Part shown: positions 46,940 through 58,396 of the stretch, piece by piece
How the letters are laid out: each line of letters begins with the position of its first letter
Position numbering within the stretch: the stretch's first letter is position 1
Source: Glandiceps talaboti
Lineage: Eukaryota; Hemichordata; Enteropneusta; Spengelidae
Assembly: GCF_964340395.1 (NCBI RefSeq)
Contig: NC_135563.1
Span: forward strand, 7,755,655-7,819,654
Length of the DNA stretch: 64,000 nt
Direction: 5' to 3'
Translations under genes and position numbers: made by a program
The notes under the pieces: model-generated
The model's input: the letters and a program-made list of their open reading frames with translations, nothing else
Database searches by the model: none
Told to the model about the DNA's origin: nothing

Positions 46940-47300
46940 AGAGGATTTGGCAAGTGAATAAACATTCAAAAATGTATGCAAATATCCCTAGCAACCATGA
47001 CCACGTCCATAGCAACAACGAAGCCGTCGTGTATTTCACAAAGATAACAGGGATTAATAGACAATTGAACAAACATTCAAAAAATGTATGTAAATTTGCC
47101 TAGCAACAAGACCACGCCCATAGCAACATTCAAATAATCACGTGTATTGCAAAGATAATATCAGGAATTCATACATAAGTGAACAAAAACATTCAAAAAT
47201 GTATGCAAATATATCTAGCAACATGACCACGCCCATAGCAATAGCCAAATGATCGCGTATATCGCAAAGATAGCAACATGGTTGGATAGGCAACTGGACA
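46940..47300. repeat. ~115-bp minisatellite with repeated CTAGCAAC motifs
   Basis: About three units with AACATTCAAAAATGTATGCA, CCTAGCAACA(T/A)GACCACG and CCATAGCAAC. The CCTAGCAAC / CATAGCAAC elements resemble half X-boxes (RFX-type sites), which may be coincidental. It marks the end of the regular LDLa array. Confidence 0.7.
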
Positions 47301-47654
47301 GCCATTCAGCAAATGAACACCTATTGATAGCATGGCCTAGCATATGGATACATATTTTTAAAAGCTGTACAATTATGCTACAACACTATTGGCGGTATTT
47401 TATTATTTGCTATTCCTAAATTAACTGAACATATTTGATAAATTTTTATGTGATAATTATTAATAATGAGACAATTGTTTTTCATACAAATTAAACTAGT
47501 GTAATTTGTTCATTTGATATCTTTAAAGTAATACCAAATATAATTATGGCAAACTGAAAGTTAGATCTACTGGTATTTTGTCTTCTGAGTCTCATTCATG
47601 TATATGTAGGCAATCATTACTCTGTTCCCTGGATTTTATAACACCAGTTTTGGC

Positions 47655-48311
47655 TATTTGAAGGTTCTTTGTCATATATATAATAATGAATATTTAATAC
47701 TATCAGCCTACCCATTTAAACTGTTTTTCTTCATAAATATTTCTAAAGTAGTTACATAGTTATAAAACACATCTTTTATAACTTCTCCAGTGTTTCCTTC
47801 GTATATCTTCCTCCATGTATATGTTTAAAGCTGTTTGTACTGCATAATTTGGACTTTCAATCCTTACTTTTGCTCACTCAATTTCAAATTTTGACTTAGT
47901 AATTGTTAAAACAATAGGTATAGCATCAGCTTCATATACTGGGACCACTGGTATTATTGATACTAAACTTGTACTTGACAGTATTCCCCATGTTATCAAT
48001 ATAGCTTTATTTAATCCACCAATTAATCAACTGATTAATGTAATTGATATGATCTCTGACATACAAAACTCTCTCGAAATAGCTTATTAACTCATCAATA
48101 GTGAATTGTCAAAATGAGGGCATTGCATCTTGAAGACATGCATGGAAACAACTCTCCACACAAAGTTACTAATTCTTATATGGATGAAACCAAAATTGCC
48201 AAGTTTTACCCATGAGGTGTTCAAGACTTATTGTCGATACTTCTGAGTGGATATTGAGTGCATTTGACAAAGAACAGAGAATGAAGTGAAAGAGACACTA
48301 ATACATGAAAG
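47655..48311. repeat. segment duplicated at 54.54-55.36 and 57.10-57.15 kb
   Basis: Sequence from TTGGCTATTTGAAGGTTC to AATACATGAAAGGTGAAATT is shared, in the same orientation, with 54545-55359 continuing at 57101. On the minus strand both copies read a hydrophobic stretch such as KAILITWGILSSTSLVAIIP, and upstream (GEVIKDVFNKYVT), with a frameshift between. It is probably the remnant of an unidentified mobile-element gene. I cannot name it. Confidence 0.65.
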
Positions 48312-48584
48312 GTGAAATTCAAGATGGTGGCCAAAGTGATAACACAGCATGGTAGCAAAATAATAAGTCACTCTGGAAATGAATGTGGAACTTGTACAAA
48401 GTTAGTGAAAGAAGATGCAGCAGCTCTACTGTGTGGTATGTGCAAGTTTTGGCATCACATCGGTTGTGAGACTGTGTCTAGAAGTATTTATGACTTTCTC
48501 AGTGAGAATGCAAATGAAGATAACAGTCCGATATATTGGTATTGCGAGAAATGTAACTCGTGTGCGGTTAATTATAGGTATTGA
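48312..48584 (+). pseudogene. LINE ORF1 PHD finger
   Basis: Encodes CGTCTKLVKEDAAALLCGMC, KFWHHIGCETVS and WYCEKCNSC, i.e. C-x2-C, C-x2-C, H-x2-C, C-x2-C, the zinc-binding pattern of a PHD finger as found in ORF1 of CR1-group LINEs. The frame stops soon after. A second copy of the same finger, split by about 550 bp, lies at 57150-57900 and is followed there by a coiled-coil-like tail. Confidence 0.75.
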
Positions 48585-48854
48585 CAAAGGTTACGCCACA
48601 TCTAATTATGGTACAGATACTTCTTTTATCTAGACTTTCCAAGTCAGATAGCGGAGCCTTATATACAGCCAAAGCACATCAACATTATGGTAGGAATACA
48701 CCTTTTCTCCACCCCTTGGCCGAATTTTACCAGAATGAACCCAGACCGAAACTTTTGCTCACATACTTCATCTCGTTTTCATGTGCATCACGGCCTAAAC
48801 TTTGATCAGGACTAACGCACGCCATCAAACCATCAAGACTAACGAAAGGATATT

Positions 48855-48917
48855 ATGCAACAATTACACTAACTAATAAATATACTCAGTGGAGACATCG
48901 AAATAAACCCTGGGCCA
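48855..48917 (+). other. 2A-like ribosome-skipping motif at the ORF2 start
   Basis: From ATG at 48855 the frame reads to LSGDIEINPGP at 48885-48917, matching the D-x-E-x-N-P-G-P consensus of 2A peptides. One in-frame stop (TAA at 48870-48872) shows decay. A shifted frame just downstream gives MQCSECENWVHIKC, a PHD-type finger. The order 2A then PHD then endonuclease is known in sea urchin CR1-like elements. Skipping or signal activity here is inference. Confidence 0.72.
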
Positions 48918-48934
48918 ACAAAGCATAGCTGTAA

Positions 48935-51802
48935 AGCCAAATCCCCATGTATTATGTAAGCCCGTACAGTCAAGGAACCATAAGGCCATGCAGTGTAGCG
49001 AATGTGAAAACTGGGTTCACATTAAGTGTACTTAAGTTTCAGATAATTCATTCGAACATTATAAAAATAACCGAGATGAAGTATGATTTTGTCCCTGCTG
49101 TGAAATTAAACATTTCCACTTCACTCTTTGATATGGACCATTGCCAAATGAACACAACGTCCAGTGCCAGTGAAGAAACATCGATACTGATGACGTCACT
49201 CCAAACACCGAAACACGCACATGCAAAAGTTCATCAACTAGTCAACAAACACAACGTAGTACGGAAGAAACCGGACAATCGAAGAAATACTCCAAATGTG
49301 CAGAACTAAAAGATTGCCATCATAAACTTTCAAAGTATTCGAAACAAGACTGCGGATTTCCATGCTTTTACTGCATCAAACTCTCCTGATCATTTTAGGC
49401 ACAGTGTCCTGGCTTGAGATATTCCCAAGTCAATACCAAATCACTAGAAAAGACAGAGACACCAAGGACAGAGGAGAGCTTTTCATAGCAATTAAACACA
49501 CTATCCCTCGAATTGAAAGACCTGACTTAAATCAAGAAGGAAGTGAACAAATTACTCATAAAAGGTGAAAACCTATTCATTGGTACATACAGCAAATGAT
49601 GATCTTGAACTTCTCAACAGATCACTCGACAAAATCAAGAGGCAAAATCACCTTATGTGATCGTAGGAGGGGACTTCAACATCACAAACATGAACTGGGA
49701 ATCAAGTTCAACACAAGAACAACAATATGGAGCAAACGTAACGTTTCCAACCCGCAGAAATACAAATGGAACAGAAAACATTCTAAACCTATGCTTCACC
49801 ACAAGGACAGCCAAAATAAATGAAGTTTAACCCGATACACCAATGACAGATTGCACACCACAGTCATGATATATATAAGAAAAATTACGCAGCTTTTCAA
49901 AGCCACCAAGAACTGCTTAATGGAGCAAAATGGATGAAAAAGCTTACCATCAAGATGCACACATCTTTTCCGAAGAGGTCCTTAAAAATAATCCAGAAAC
50001 AAAAACCGTAAATGAAAACTATATTCAGAGACTTCACTATCAGTCTTATACAAAAACATGTTCCAACTAAACAAGTGAAAGGAAAACATCAACCACCACG
50101 GTTCACACACCGACTCAAAAGATTGTGCAGAAAGAAAGAACAATATTACATGAAAGCCAAACAACTAGGAGGTAAACAAAACTGGGATAAATTCAAGAAT
50201 ATCCGACAGGAAGGTGACAAAGTACTTAGGAAAGCAAAGAGAGAACGCATATCCGAACATTCGTCATCAGAAAACAAGAAAAAGTTCTGGAGCTACATAC
50301 GAGCAAGGAAGAAAGACAATGTAGGAATACAGTCACTCAATGTATACATGTACAACAGAAAACAATATCAGATGACCAAACAAAAGCGGAAACACTAGCA
50401 GACCAGTTTCAAAGTGTATTCACGCCTAAAGAACCCAAACTACCAAGTCAACCAACCAGTCCGTTCCCTGATGTGATATGCCCAACTATTGCTGTGGAAG
50501 GTGTAGAAAAACTACTCGCCATCCTAAAGTCTGACAAGGCCGCAGGGCCAGACAACATTCCAAACAGAGCTCTAAGGATTGCAGCTACAGAAATCGTACC
50601 AACTGTACAATACACCTTTCAGCAAATTATTAACCAGGGCGAACTACCAGAAGATTGGAAACAGGCCAAAGTCGCACCAATATTCAAAAAAGGCTCCCAA
50701 TCAGACCCAGCTAACTACAGACCAATTTCATTAACGTGTGTATGCTGTAAACGTCTTGAACATATTATAGACAGTCACATAATGAAATACTTAACCAAGC
50801 ACAACATAATTACTGATGCCCAACATGCATTCCAGAAATTTCGATCATGTGATACCTAGCTCATAACTACTTTCCACGATCTGCGAACCCACCACTACAA
50901 TAAATTGACTGCAGACATCGCAATCCTGGACTTCAGTAAAGCATTTGACGTAGTAAATAAACACCTGCTACAGAAACTCAACTATTATGGCATCAGAAAT
51001 CAAAATCAAATCCTGGATTAAAGCATTTCTAACAAACCGTTTACAAAGAGTAATCATAAATGGAAAACTTCAAAATGGAACCCGACGTTGAGCGGTGTCC
51101 CCCAAAGATCCGTCCTTGGACCACACCTTTTCATCCTGTTCAAACGATATCACAGAATCAGTACACTCAACCATTAGACTATTTTCAGATGACTGAATCA
51201 CATATAAACCCATAACATCACGCGAAGATGATATCTCATTCGTGCAAGATTTTGACAATCTCGTCGACTGGTCAAACCAATGGGGAATGAAGTTCAACGC
51301 ATCAAAGTGCAAGGTTATGAGAATATCATGTAAACAGAAACCTGGACTCAGTAACCACACCATGCTTGACACAACACTGGAAGAAGTCAAAGCAGCTATG
51401 TACTTGTGCATTATACTTCAACACAACCTGAAATGGGATCGGCAGACACGTCTTGCAGTCTCAAAAGCCACCAAAATACTAAACTTCACTCAAAGAAACT
51501 TTCATCACTGTTCTAAGACTGTCAAAGAAAACTTGTACAAAACTATTGTCCAATTGCAACTTCACCTTGAATATGCATCAGCAGCCTGGAACCTAGGAAC
51601 ACAAAAGAATAGTGAGTACCTTCAAAAGGTCCAATGCAGAGCGACAAGATTTGTACCTGGGGATTACAAACATAAAACCAGTGTTACAGACGTGCTACAA
51701 AAACTAGAATGGGACACAATAGAAGTTAGAAGAAAAACTCAACGACTCATAATCTTACACAAAATCCTAAATGACAAAATAGGAATCAACTCAGAAAATT
51801 AA
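48935..51802 (+). pseudogene. CR1-like ORF2: endonuclease, RT and C-terminal domain
   Basis: Endonuclease traces include the DRGELFIAIKHTIPRIER block and VGGDFNITNMNWESSS (49660-49705). A basic linker follows (KRLCRKKEQYYMKAKQL, KKFWSYIRARKK). RT: LKSDKAAGPDNIPNRAL, WKQAKVAPIFKKGS, NYRPISLTCVCCK (50500-50750), motif A AILDFSKAFDVVNKHLL (50920-50970) and SGVPQRSVLGPHLF (51090). The YADD box has decayed to about LFSDD (51180). 51242-51802 is the intact C-terminal domain (DWSNQWGMKFNASKC, LEYASAAWNLGT, KVQCRATRFV). Confidence 0.85.
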
Positions 51803-52150
51803 GTCAGGCCCAAAATCACGCAAAGTAGAAGAACCCACAACAAACAACTTGAAGCGTACCACTACACTTCAACACCCTTCATCCATTCCTTTTTTCCGGA
51901 AGTCACGACATTATGGAACAGCTTACCACAAAGTACTGTTAACATTCAATCTTGTGAGACATTCAAAATCCACATAAGAAACCAGCACCCCACAAGGTCC
52001 ATCTAAACGCTCACCACACTCTCGTCAGAACCTTCCAGTTATAGTCCCTGGTGGATCAATGTTGGGAGTCAAGACAACAAGGTACATGGTACTCATTTCC
52101 ACCGGAGCATACAACCATAATTATCAATTTGTTGTTTCCAGTATATTTAA

Positions 52151-52754
52151 ACAGGAAGATAGTGAAAAATGGACGACGTTATCTTATAGTATTGTTGGGT
52201 ACTCGACGGTGAAATGACCTCGCCACAATCAAACCACTGGAGCATGCAGTCAGACTACTATTGATAAACTCGTTAAACCTAGTTTTTCAGAACATGTGCA
52301 ACTCAACTGTATAGCCAAATAAAATGACTATGGTATTTCCTTAACATGGCGCGAAAAAATTAGCATGATCAAGAAGTGTGTTAAGAGAATAGGAAACATT
52401 TAGAATTAACACACATGGAAGTAGCTGTCAATAAGCTAAAGAACAACAAGGAAATTGTGGTTCGTGGAAAACTATGATAGCATGTCGTTCGAAGCGCGAC
52501 TTTTCAAATGTGGTTCCCGAGTAAAGGCAGATCCAGCCGTATCTCCACCCCACTACAATCAACCATGAGCAAAAATCGTCATTTTAGGCAGGCATGTCAC
52601 AGCTTGCCAGAAAACACGAAGACATACGGGCGAGTATTTACATGGTTTTGTAGATTTACGTAGATAATTAACATTTTTGACGACAAAAATCTTATCACTA
52701 AACTAAATTATCAGTTGATGCAAAAGATGCAAAAGGTGTAAAAAGTGTTGTTAT
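52151..52754. other. no gene recognised
   Basis: Sequence downstream of the LINE with no recognised exon. It may include the LINE 3' UTR. Confidence 0.35.
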
Positions 52755-52935
52755 TGTACGTACAATAACAAACATTTTACACATTGTTTAATGTTTTGTA
52801 ATGTATTGAGTTATGAACATGGACTTGGTATATGTTATTTCACTTTATATTTTCATGTAGAATAACATAGTGAAGCTGTTTTATCTAATGAAAATCCTAA
52901 ATAAATACCACATTCTCATCCATATGGCCACTTTA
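52755..52935. repeat. second copy of the dispersed repeat seen at 9.1 kb
   Basis: Matches 9105-9270: GTATTGAGTTATGAACATGG and CTCATCCATATGGCCACTTT-type phrases in the same order. It directly precedes a LINE fragment here, so it may be that element's sequence. Confidence 0.6.
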
Positions 52936-53390
52936 AAGACAGACAACACTCCGTATTGGTACAAGACATACTATCAGAAACCACATTTGCAGTGTGGAGT
53001 GCTACAGGGCTCTGTGCTTGGGCCACTCTTATTCTGTCAATACATATCACCACTTGGAAAGCTAATCCGACAATACCATCTCAATTTCGAACAATATACA
53101 GATCTAGACGACAACCAATTTTATCAATATCTATCCCAATCAGACTCGTCAACTACAGTAAAGATGGAAACGGATGCACATGATATCAAAGCATGGATGA
53201 CCCAAAATAAACCACAGCTTAGTGATGGCAAAACTCAGGTCCTCCTTATCAGGTGTCAGTTCAACAGGCTTCCTCGTCCCATCAAACACATCAACATTGG
53301 ATCGTGTTCTCAGCATTTAGTGGATTCAGCACGTAACATTCGTTTAACATTTCATTTGGTGACCGTTATAATCTCAAGAAGCACATTTCT
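52930..53390 (+). pseudogene. LINE RT fragment
   Basis: Encodes YYQKPHLQCGVLQGSVLGPL, LLFCQYISPLGKLIRQ, then EQYTDLDDNQFY and DAHDIKAWMTQNKPQLSDGK and QVLLIRCQF. This is the RT region from motif B (GVLQGS for GVPQGS) through a damaged catalytic box, where a YADD-type box reads YTDLDD. Jockey/CR1-like, not the same family as its 3.8-kb neighbour. Both ends are truncated. Confidence 0.78.
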
Positions 53391-53550
53391 TTGACACGTA
53401 CATCACACATTACTAAACATATTTAACAGACACAAATCAGCTTCCATGGACATTTGTACCAACATCTCAGGTTTACTTTGGTCGCATGATGTCAGGATTA
53501 CTCTATTTAACTACTGTTATACTAATGTATGTATCCATTTAATTCTACAG

Positions 53551-53667
53551 ATACATGTCCAGATTATGTGTTTCAATGTAATGATGGCATGTGTATTCGC
53601 ATATGGCAGCGATGTGATGGTGGCACTCACTGTGAAGATGGTTCGGATGAACGGAATTGTAAAAATT
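53551..53667 (+). CDS. LDLa array exon E8 (diverged outlier)
   Basis: 117 bp after AATTCTACAG, ending ATT|GTAAGT, phase 1-1. Encodes [18 protein letters not shown] and RCDGGTHCEDGSDERNC, nearest to E7. It lies 7.1 kb beyond E7, separated by LINE insertions. The upstream signal-peptide-like frame is broken here, because a small insertion near 53528 brings TAA into frame, yet the exon and both splice sites are intact. Confidence 0.9.
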
Positions 53668-54544
53668 GTAAGTTGATATAGGTACCACGGTACTGATAAT
53701 TATACATTATTTCTTTCCAATAGTTAAGATCCATATGTCTGAAACTTGATCAGCCAAAGATAGACGTTTTCTTTAATTTTCAGTAAAAGATTAAATACTT
53801 TGATATATAATATTAATACACTAGTCTAATCATGTAGTTCATATTAAACGTGTTCATTACAACAAGATGTAAATATGTCTACATTTCTCCAGTTTGTCGG
53901 AAATAATAAAATTTAGCGATAATTCTTCCTAATATTGGTAAAACTGGAATTCAAAACTTTTCCAGGAATAGCTATATCTGAATACACAACTGTATACAAA
54001 ATCTGAAATGGCAATAGAAAAAGAGGTCTATATATTTTGTCTTTATTTCATCTTTTAGTATTAACAGTGGATTTCCAATGAGTCACAATCACTATATATA
54101 GACAATATGTGTTTGAACATGTTAAGGGATTTCCCAATGGGTCATCGGTTTTTCCATACTATATTCAGCAACATGTTAGATACATAAACTTGTTTGTATT
54201 TTTAACACCTGTTCCGAGATATACCTACAGACATAGATCAATACATAACCAATATTGACATTTGTGAAAGGCGTTTTCAATGGTACGATAACTGGATGTT
54301 ACCAAATGTATTGCTAACTCTTGTCCCATAGTGGTGCATGTGTCATTGCGACCCATGTACATACTTTCAGGTTTGATGCAAAGCTGTGCACCTTTTCACA
54401 AGAACTGGTATCAGTCAGTACTGTAACCGTTTAGATTATAATATACAACTGAGGTTTTCACGTGTGCATGTTACCCATGTAATAATTTCACAATTTCTCT
54501 GAAACTTATTCGCATAGTGAAATCAGGAATAAGTGCACAGTTGT
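53668..54544 (+). repeat. remnant of LDLa unit intron, then unassigned
   Basis: 53690-54140 matches the downstream introns of the array units (AAGATTAAATACTTTGATAT, TATATAGACAATATGTGTTTG). The stretch 54150-54544 has no recognised relative in the window. Confidence 0.6.
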
Positions 54545-55359
54545 CTTTTATATTGGCTAGTTCAAGGTTCTTTTGTCATATATATATAATAATGAATATG
54601 TAATTACCATCAGCCAACCCATCTTATTTTTATTTCTTCGTAAATATTTCTATATGAGTTACATACTTATTAAACACATCTTTTATAACTTCGCCGGTGG
54701 TTTCGTCGTATATCATCCTCCATGTGTATATTTAAAGTTGTTTGTACCTCTTAATTTGGACTTTCAATCCTTCGTTTTGCTCACTCAATTTCAAATTTTG
54801 ACTTAGCAATTATTAACACAATTGGTATAGCATCAGCTACAAATACTGGGATCACTGGTATTATTGCTACTAAACTTGTACTTGACAGTATTCCCCATGT
54901 TATTAATATAGCTTTATTTAATCCACCAATTAATCAACTGATTAATGTAATTGATATGATCTCTGATATACAGAACAAGCTCTCTCTTAATAGCTTATTA
55001 ACTCATCAATAGCGAATAGTCGACTGAGGGCGCTGCGTCATTGAGACATGCGAATAACCCCCAACACAAAGTTACTGTAGAAATTAACAGACTGTCCGTT
55101 TTGCGAAGTTGCAGCCAATTAGTAATCTTAGCTTGTTGGTTATCAGTTGGAAAGTGAAGAATTGGCCCAATAAAAGACATTGAAACTATGTGTGGTCATT
55201 TTAGAGTCAGTTTACCCTTTTGTTTAGCTGCGACTCAAACTTCATAAATTATTATTAATTCTTGTATGGATGGAACCAAAATTGCCAAGTTTTACCATAC
55301 CAATTGGGGGTTCAAGACTTATTGTCGATACTTATGAGTGGATATTGAGTGCATTTGAC
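54545..55359. repeat. second copy of the 47.65-48.31-kb segment
   Basis: Same order as the first copy, with an extra ~190-bp block (about 55065-55250). It ends at GAGTGCATTTGAC, where a Harbinger-like element is inserted. The rest of the segment resumes at 57101. Confidence 0.75.
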
Positions 55360-55914
55360 TAAGGGAAGGATAGATTATTAAGTCTGCGTCCCGCCGCGGT
55401 ATTGACTGCAGCTGGACGCAGCGCTCTCCGTCTGGACGATTTTTAGTGTATATTAGACAGACATACCGCAAGTGGACGTTTTCACCGCAGCGGTTGTTTC
55501 CGCTGCGTCTTCCTGTGGGCCGCCTCATCAGCGATATAGCTACTGGGAGGTGTCAAATGTTTCTAATGTGGTGCTAAACTGTGTCAACAGTGTAGCAACT
55601 TCTTTTTACTGAGATGTTTTGGGTTGTTGTCATTTAAATAGGGTATTTCCTACAACTACGTTCCGGTAAGATAGGTAGGAAAACTCATGGCTTGAAAACT
55701 CACTTATAGTAAAGACCATCTCGGACTCTTTATGTTGTCATGTCATTAATGCTGTTTTGTTTTTAGAGTCATAGTATAGTAGACGTAGTATCAGTATATC
55801 AGTATATCGTTGTTACATCTCTGTCGTCATTTCGGTTGTTAATCATAGATAACACACACACACACACACATACATTTCTTTTTTCCTTCTGTTAAATGAA
55901 ATCACTATCTTTCT

Positions 55915-56490
55915 TACAATACCCGAATTTAAATTTAGAACGATATTTAGAACGCGATAATTATAGTAAATATCCGATGTATCCTTGGTACAAAAAATTC
56001 ACTCAGCCAGGGACGTGCTAAACTTCAGTTAAATTATAAATTTAGAATGCTATTTAGAACGCGCATATTATTGTCAATATCCGATATATCATTGGTTTAA
56101 AAATACCTAGGCCGACGACGTTCAAAACTTGCGGCTGTTATATATTTAGAATGATGTTTAGAACGCGCTAGTTATTGTAAATATCCGATATATCATTGGT
56201 ACAAAAAGATTCTCTTGGTCGGAGGTTCTACAACTTTAGCTAATTAATAAATTTAGAATGCTATTTAGATCGTTATTTAGAATGCGCTAATTGTCGTAAA
56301 TATCCGATATATCATTGGTACAAAAAGATTCACTTGCAATTTGGTCGAGGAGATTCTAAAACTTTAGCTAATTTATAAATTTAGGATGCTATTTAGAACG
56401 AGCTAATTATTGTAATTATATCCGATACTTCCTTGGTAAAAAAAAATCACTCGGTCGAAGACGTTCTAAAACTTCAGCTAATAAATATGT
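55915..56490. repeat. ~105-bp minisatellite inside the Harbinger-like element
   Basis: About five degenerate units share AATTTAGAATGCTATTTAGA, ACGCGCTAATTATTGTAAAT and ATCCGATATATCATTGGTAC followed by AAAAAGATTCACT. Non-coding. Confidence 0.85.
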
Positions 56491-56624
56491 CACGCTGATT
56501 TACCATTATTTAGCTGTGTTTATCATATTTAGCCAATTTAGCTCCATAAGAAATACATGGAGTTCATAAACGACCCTTCGTAAAAGACACTTTTCCGCAC
56601 CTAACTCGTCCCCGACCGACTGAT

Positions 56625-56775
56625 CAGCCCGAATGTCACGATCTACTGTTTTCATAAAACATCCATATCGTTAGCCTAGATACTTTGCAGGTAGATGGTT
56701 GCCTCACAGCCAAGTATCTATACTAACGATATTACTGTTTCATGAAAACAGTAGATCGCGACATTTGGGCTGATC
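56625..56775. repeat. inverted repeat inside the Harbinger-like element
   Basis: TGATCAGCCCGAATGTCACG...CTACTGTTTTCATAAAACA on the left returns inverted as TGAAAACAGTAGATCGCGAC and TTTGGGCTGATCA on the right. An inner pair (AGATACTTTGCAGG / CAAGTATCT) is also complementary. Probably a nested hairpin MITE. Confidence 0.7.
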
Positions 56776-57103
56776 AGACAGTCGGGAATGTAGGCAACAT
56801 AACGTAGGTTGTAAATTATGTGGTCAGTTCCATTTGTCGTTATTTCGTGCCTTTTCTACGACATATTAAAATGTCAATTGTCACACTTCAAGTTGATAAT
56901 TATTTACTGTTATCACAACGTGCTTCACACCTCCTAATGACTTCGCGCCCACTGGGCGGCGGTTTGCGGCGGTGTGCAGCGGCCACCGCTTCAAACAGGA
57001 TATGAAAAAGCTTTGACCGCGGTATTGTCAGACGAAGGGTGCCTTGTTCGGCCGCGGCCATCACCGCGGCGGGACGGCTACTTGATAAACGACTCTTCCC
57101 TAA

Positions 57104-58065
57104 GAACAGTGAATGAAGTGAAAGTGGCACTAATACGTGAAAGGTGAAATCTAAGATAGTGGCCAAAGTGTAACACTGCGGGGCTGGAAATGAATGTGGA
57201 ACTTGTGAAACGCTGTCGATCGGCTTACTGTGTAGTTTATCGATATTTAATGTTCAAACGGGGAAGTACTCACTCGCACTGCTGTTCCTATCGTCAGTCT
57301 GTTCCATTTAAGACTATAACGTTGAATTAGCCGACAAACTAGTTTCTTCTCAAACCATCTCTTCTACGAGGTACCGTACCGACTAGGATTGTGTTGAGTA
57401 GAACTCACAACGAAACGTATCTGTTTCAACGAACGCCAAGTTAACCACTTGGTTGATTTTATTACATGACCAATCTCCGTCTCCGCCTCTCTCTTACGAG
57501 ATGGGCTAAAAACCCAACTTAAATACATTTCCAAGTTTTCACAAATTCTCTATTCTTAGAGTATGACGTATTCTTAAGCCTATGATGAAAGACATCATCT
57601 GAGATCTATTATCCAATCACCTTCCCTAGATTAGTAATACAAGTTCATATCTCAAAGACCATAAAATAGTCATGTCATAATAAAACTTGTTGACAGTTCA
57701 ATCGTACCTGGTACTAAATAGCGATGTTGAGATGTCAAGGACCTATGTTGTTACGCAACGGAATGTCACTGGCTCAACTTTGTGGTATGTTCAATTTTTG
57801 GCATCACATCGGTTGTGAGAAGGTGTCTAGAAGTATTTATAACGCAAAATAAGATGACAGTCTGATTGCCAGATTGGTATTGCAAGAAATGTAACTTGTG
57901 TGCTGTTACGCAAAACGCAAAGACAAAGATAACAGTCATGGAACAAAAACAGTCTATGATGCAAGATGAACTGATTGGTTTGAGCAGTTTCGTTAACAAA
58001 CTAGAAACGAGTGTTGTCCAGATGCAGTAGAGTGTCGATACACTACAAGTCAACATTTCGGAACG
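57104..58065 (+). pseudogene. second LINE ORF1 copy (PHD finger plus coiled coil), split
   Basis: 57104-57213 and 57770-57900 match 48275-48560 of the other segment: CGTC-type start, then CGMFNFWHHIGCEKVSRS. The second cysteine of the middle pair reads F here. About 555 bp (57214-57769) of unrelated sequence interrupts it. The frame then reads KTKITVMEQKQSMMQDELIG and SSFVNKLETSVVQMQ, a heptad-like coiled coil typical of LINE ORF1, before a stop at about 58030. RT is absent downstream. Confidence 0.65.
57214..57769. other. unidentified insertion in the ORF1 copy
   Basis: Present only in this copy of the duplicated segment. Contains the short palindrome CCAAGTTAACCACTTGG near 57440. No gene or TE ends recognised. 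Confidence 0.35.
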
Positions 58066-58285
58066 TGCGTGTTGTTATATTAATGAAATACAACCATTTT
58101 AACATTAGAAAAATACATTTAAATGTATTGTATGAAGTAGATTTATAGCCTTTTTTCAAGTTTATTGAATCACTTTCTTGTAATACATTTTATACACGTT
58201 TGAAGTCTACTGATTCAATATTGTTGGTTTCATAGTCATTCAAGTACATTGACACAATATGATTTATTATATTATACCAGTATAT

Positions 58286-58386
58286 AGTCTGTAAGGTACG
58301 CCGTGACGGGGCGCCCTCAACCATCGGCCAACCCCTAACAGAGGAGGCCGGTGAGGGCGAAACGTCACGACGTATCTTACAGTCTA
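58286..58386. mobile_element. 100-bp hairpin MITE with target duplication
   Basis: Ends GTCTGTAAGGTACGCCGTGACG and, inverted, CGTCACGACGTATCTTACAGTC. The middle contains GCGCCCTC and its complement GAGGGCG. Direct repeats ACCAGTATAT lie outside both ends (about 58276-58285 and 58387-58396). Non-coding. Confidence 0.65.
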
Positions 58387-58396
58387 ACCAGTATAT

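Larger units (their letters stand above)
48312..52150 (+). mobile_element. CR1-like LINE with PHD finger and 2A peptide
   Basis: In order: ORF1 with a PHD finger, an ORF2 start carrying a 2A-like motif, a second PHD-like cysteine cluster, APE endonuclease, RT and the CR1-type C-terminal domain, all in decayed frames on the + strand. CR1-like LINEs with 2A motifs are known from sea urchins and amphioxus. Many stops show that it is inactive. The 3' terminus is not clearly marked; coding homology ends by about 52000. Confidence 0.8.
55363..57100. mobile_element. PIF/Harbinger-like non-autonomous DNA transposon
   Basis: 1738-bp insertion flanked by the 3-bp duplication TAA (55360-55362 and 57101-57103). 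Imperfect inverted ends start GGGAAG and share GTCCCGCCGCGGT about 30 bp in. The sister segment at 48.27 kb is uninterrupted (CATTTGACAAAGAACAG). TAA/TWA target sites and GGG-starting ends are typical of PIF/Harbinger. No transposase or Myb-like protein was recognised. The interior holds a minisatellite and a long hairpin. Confidence 0.78.
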
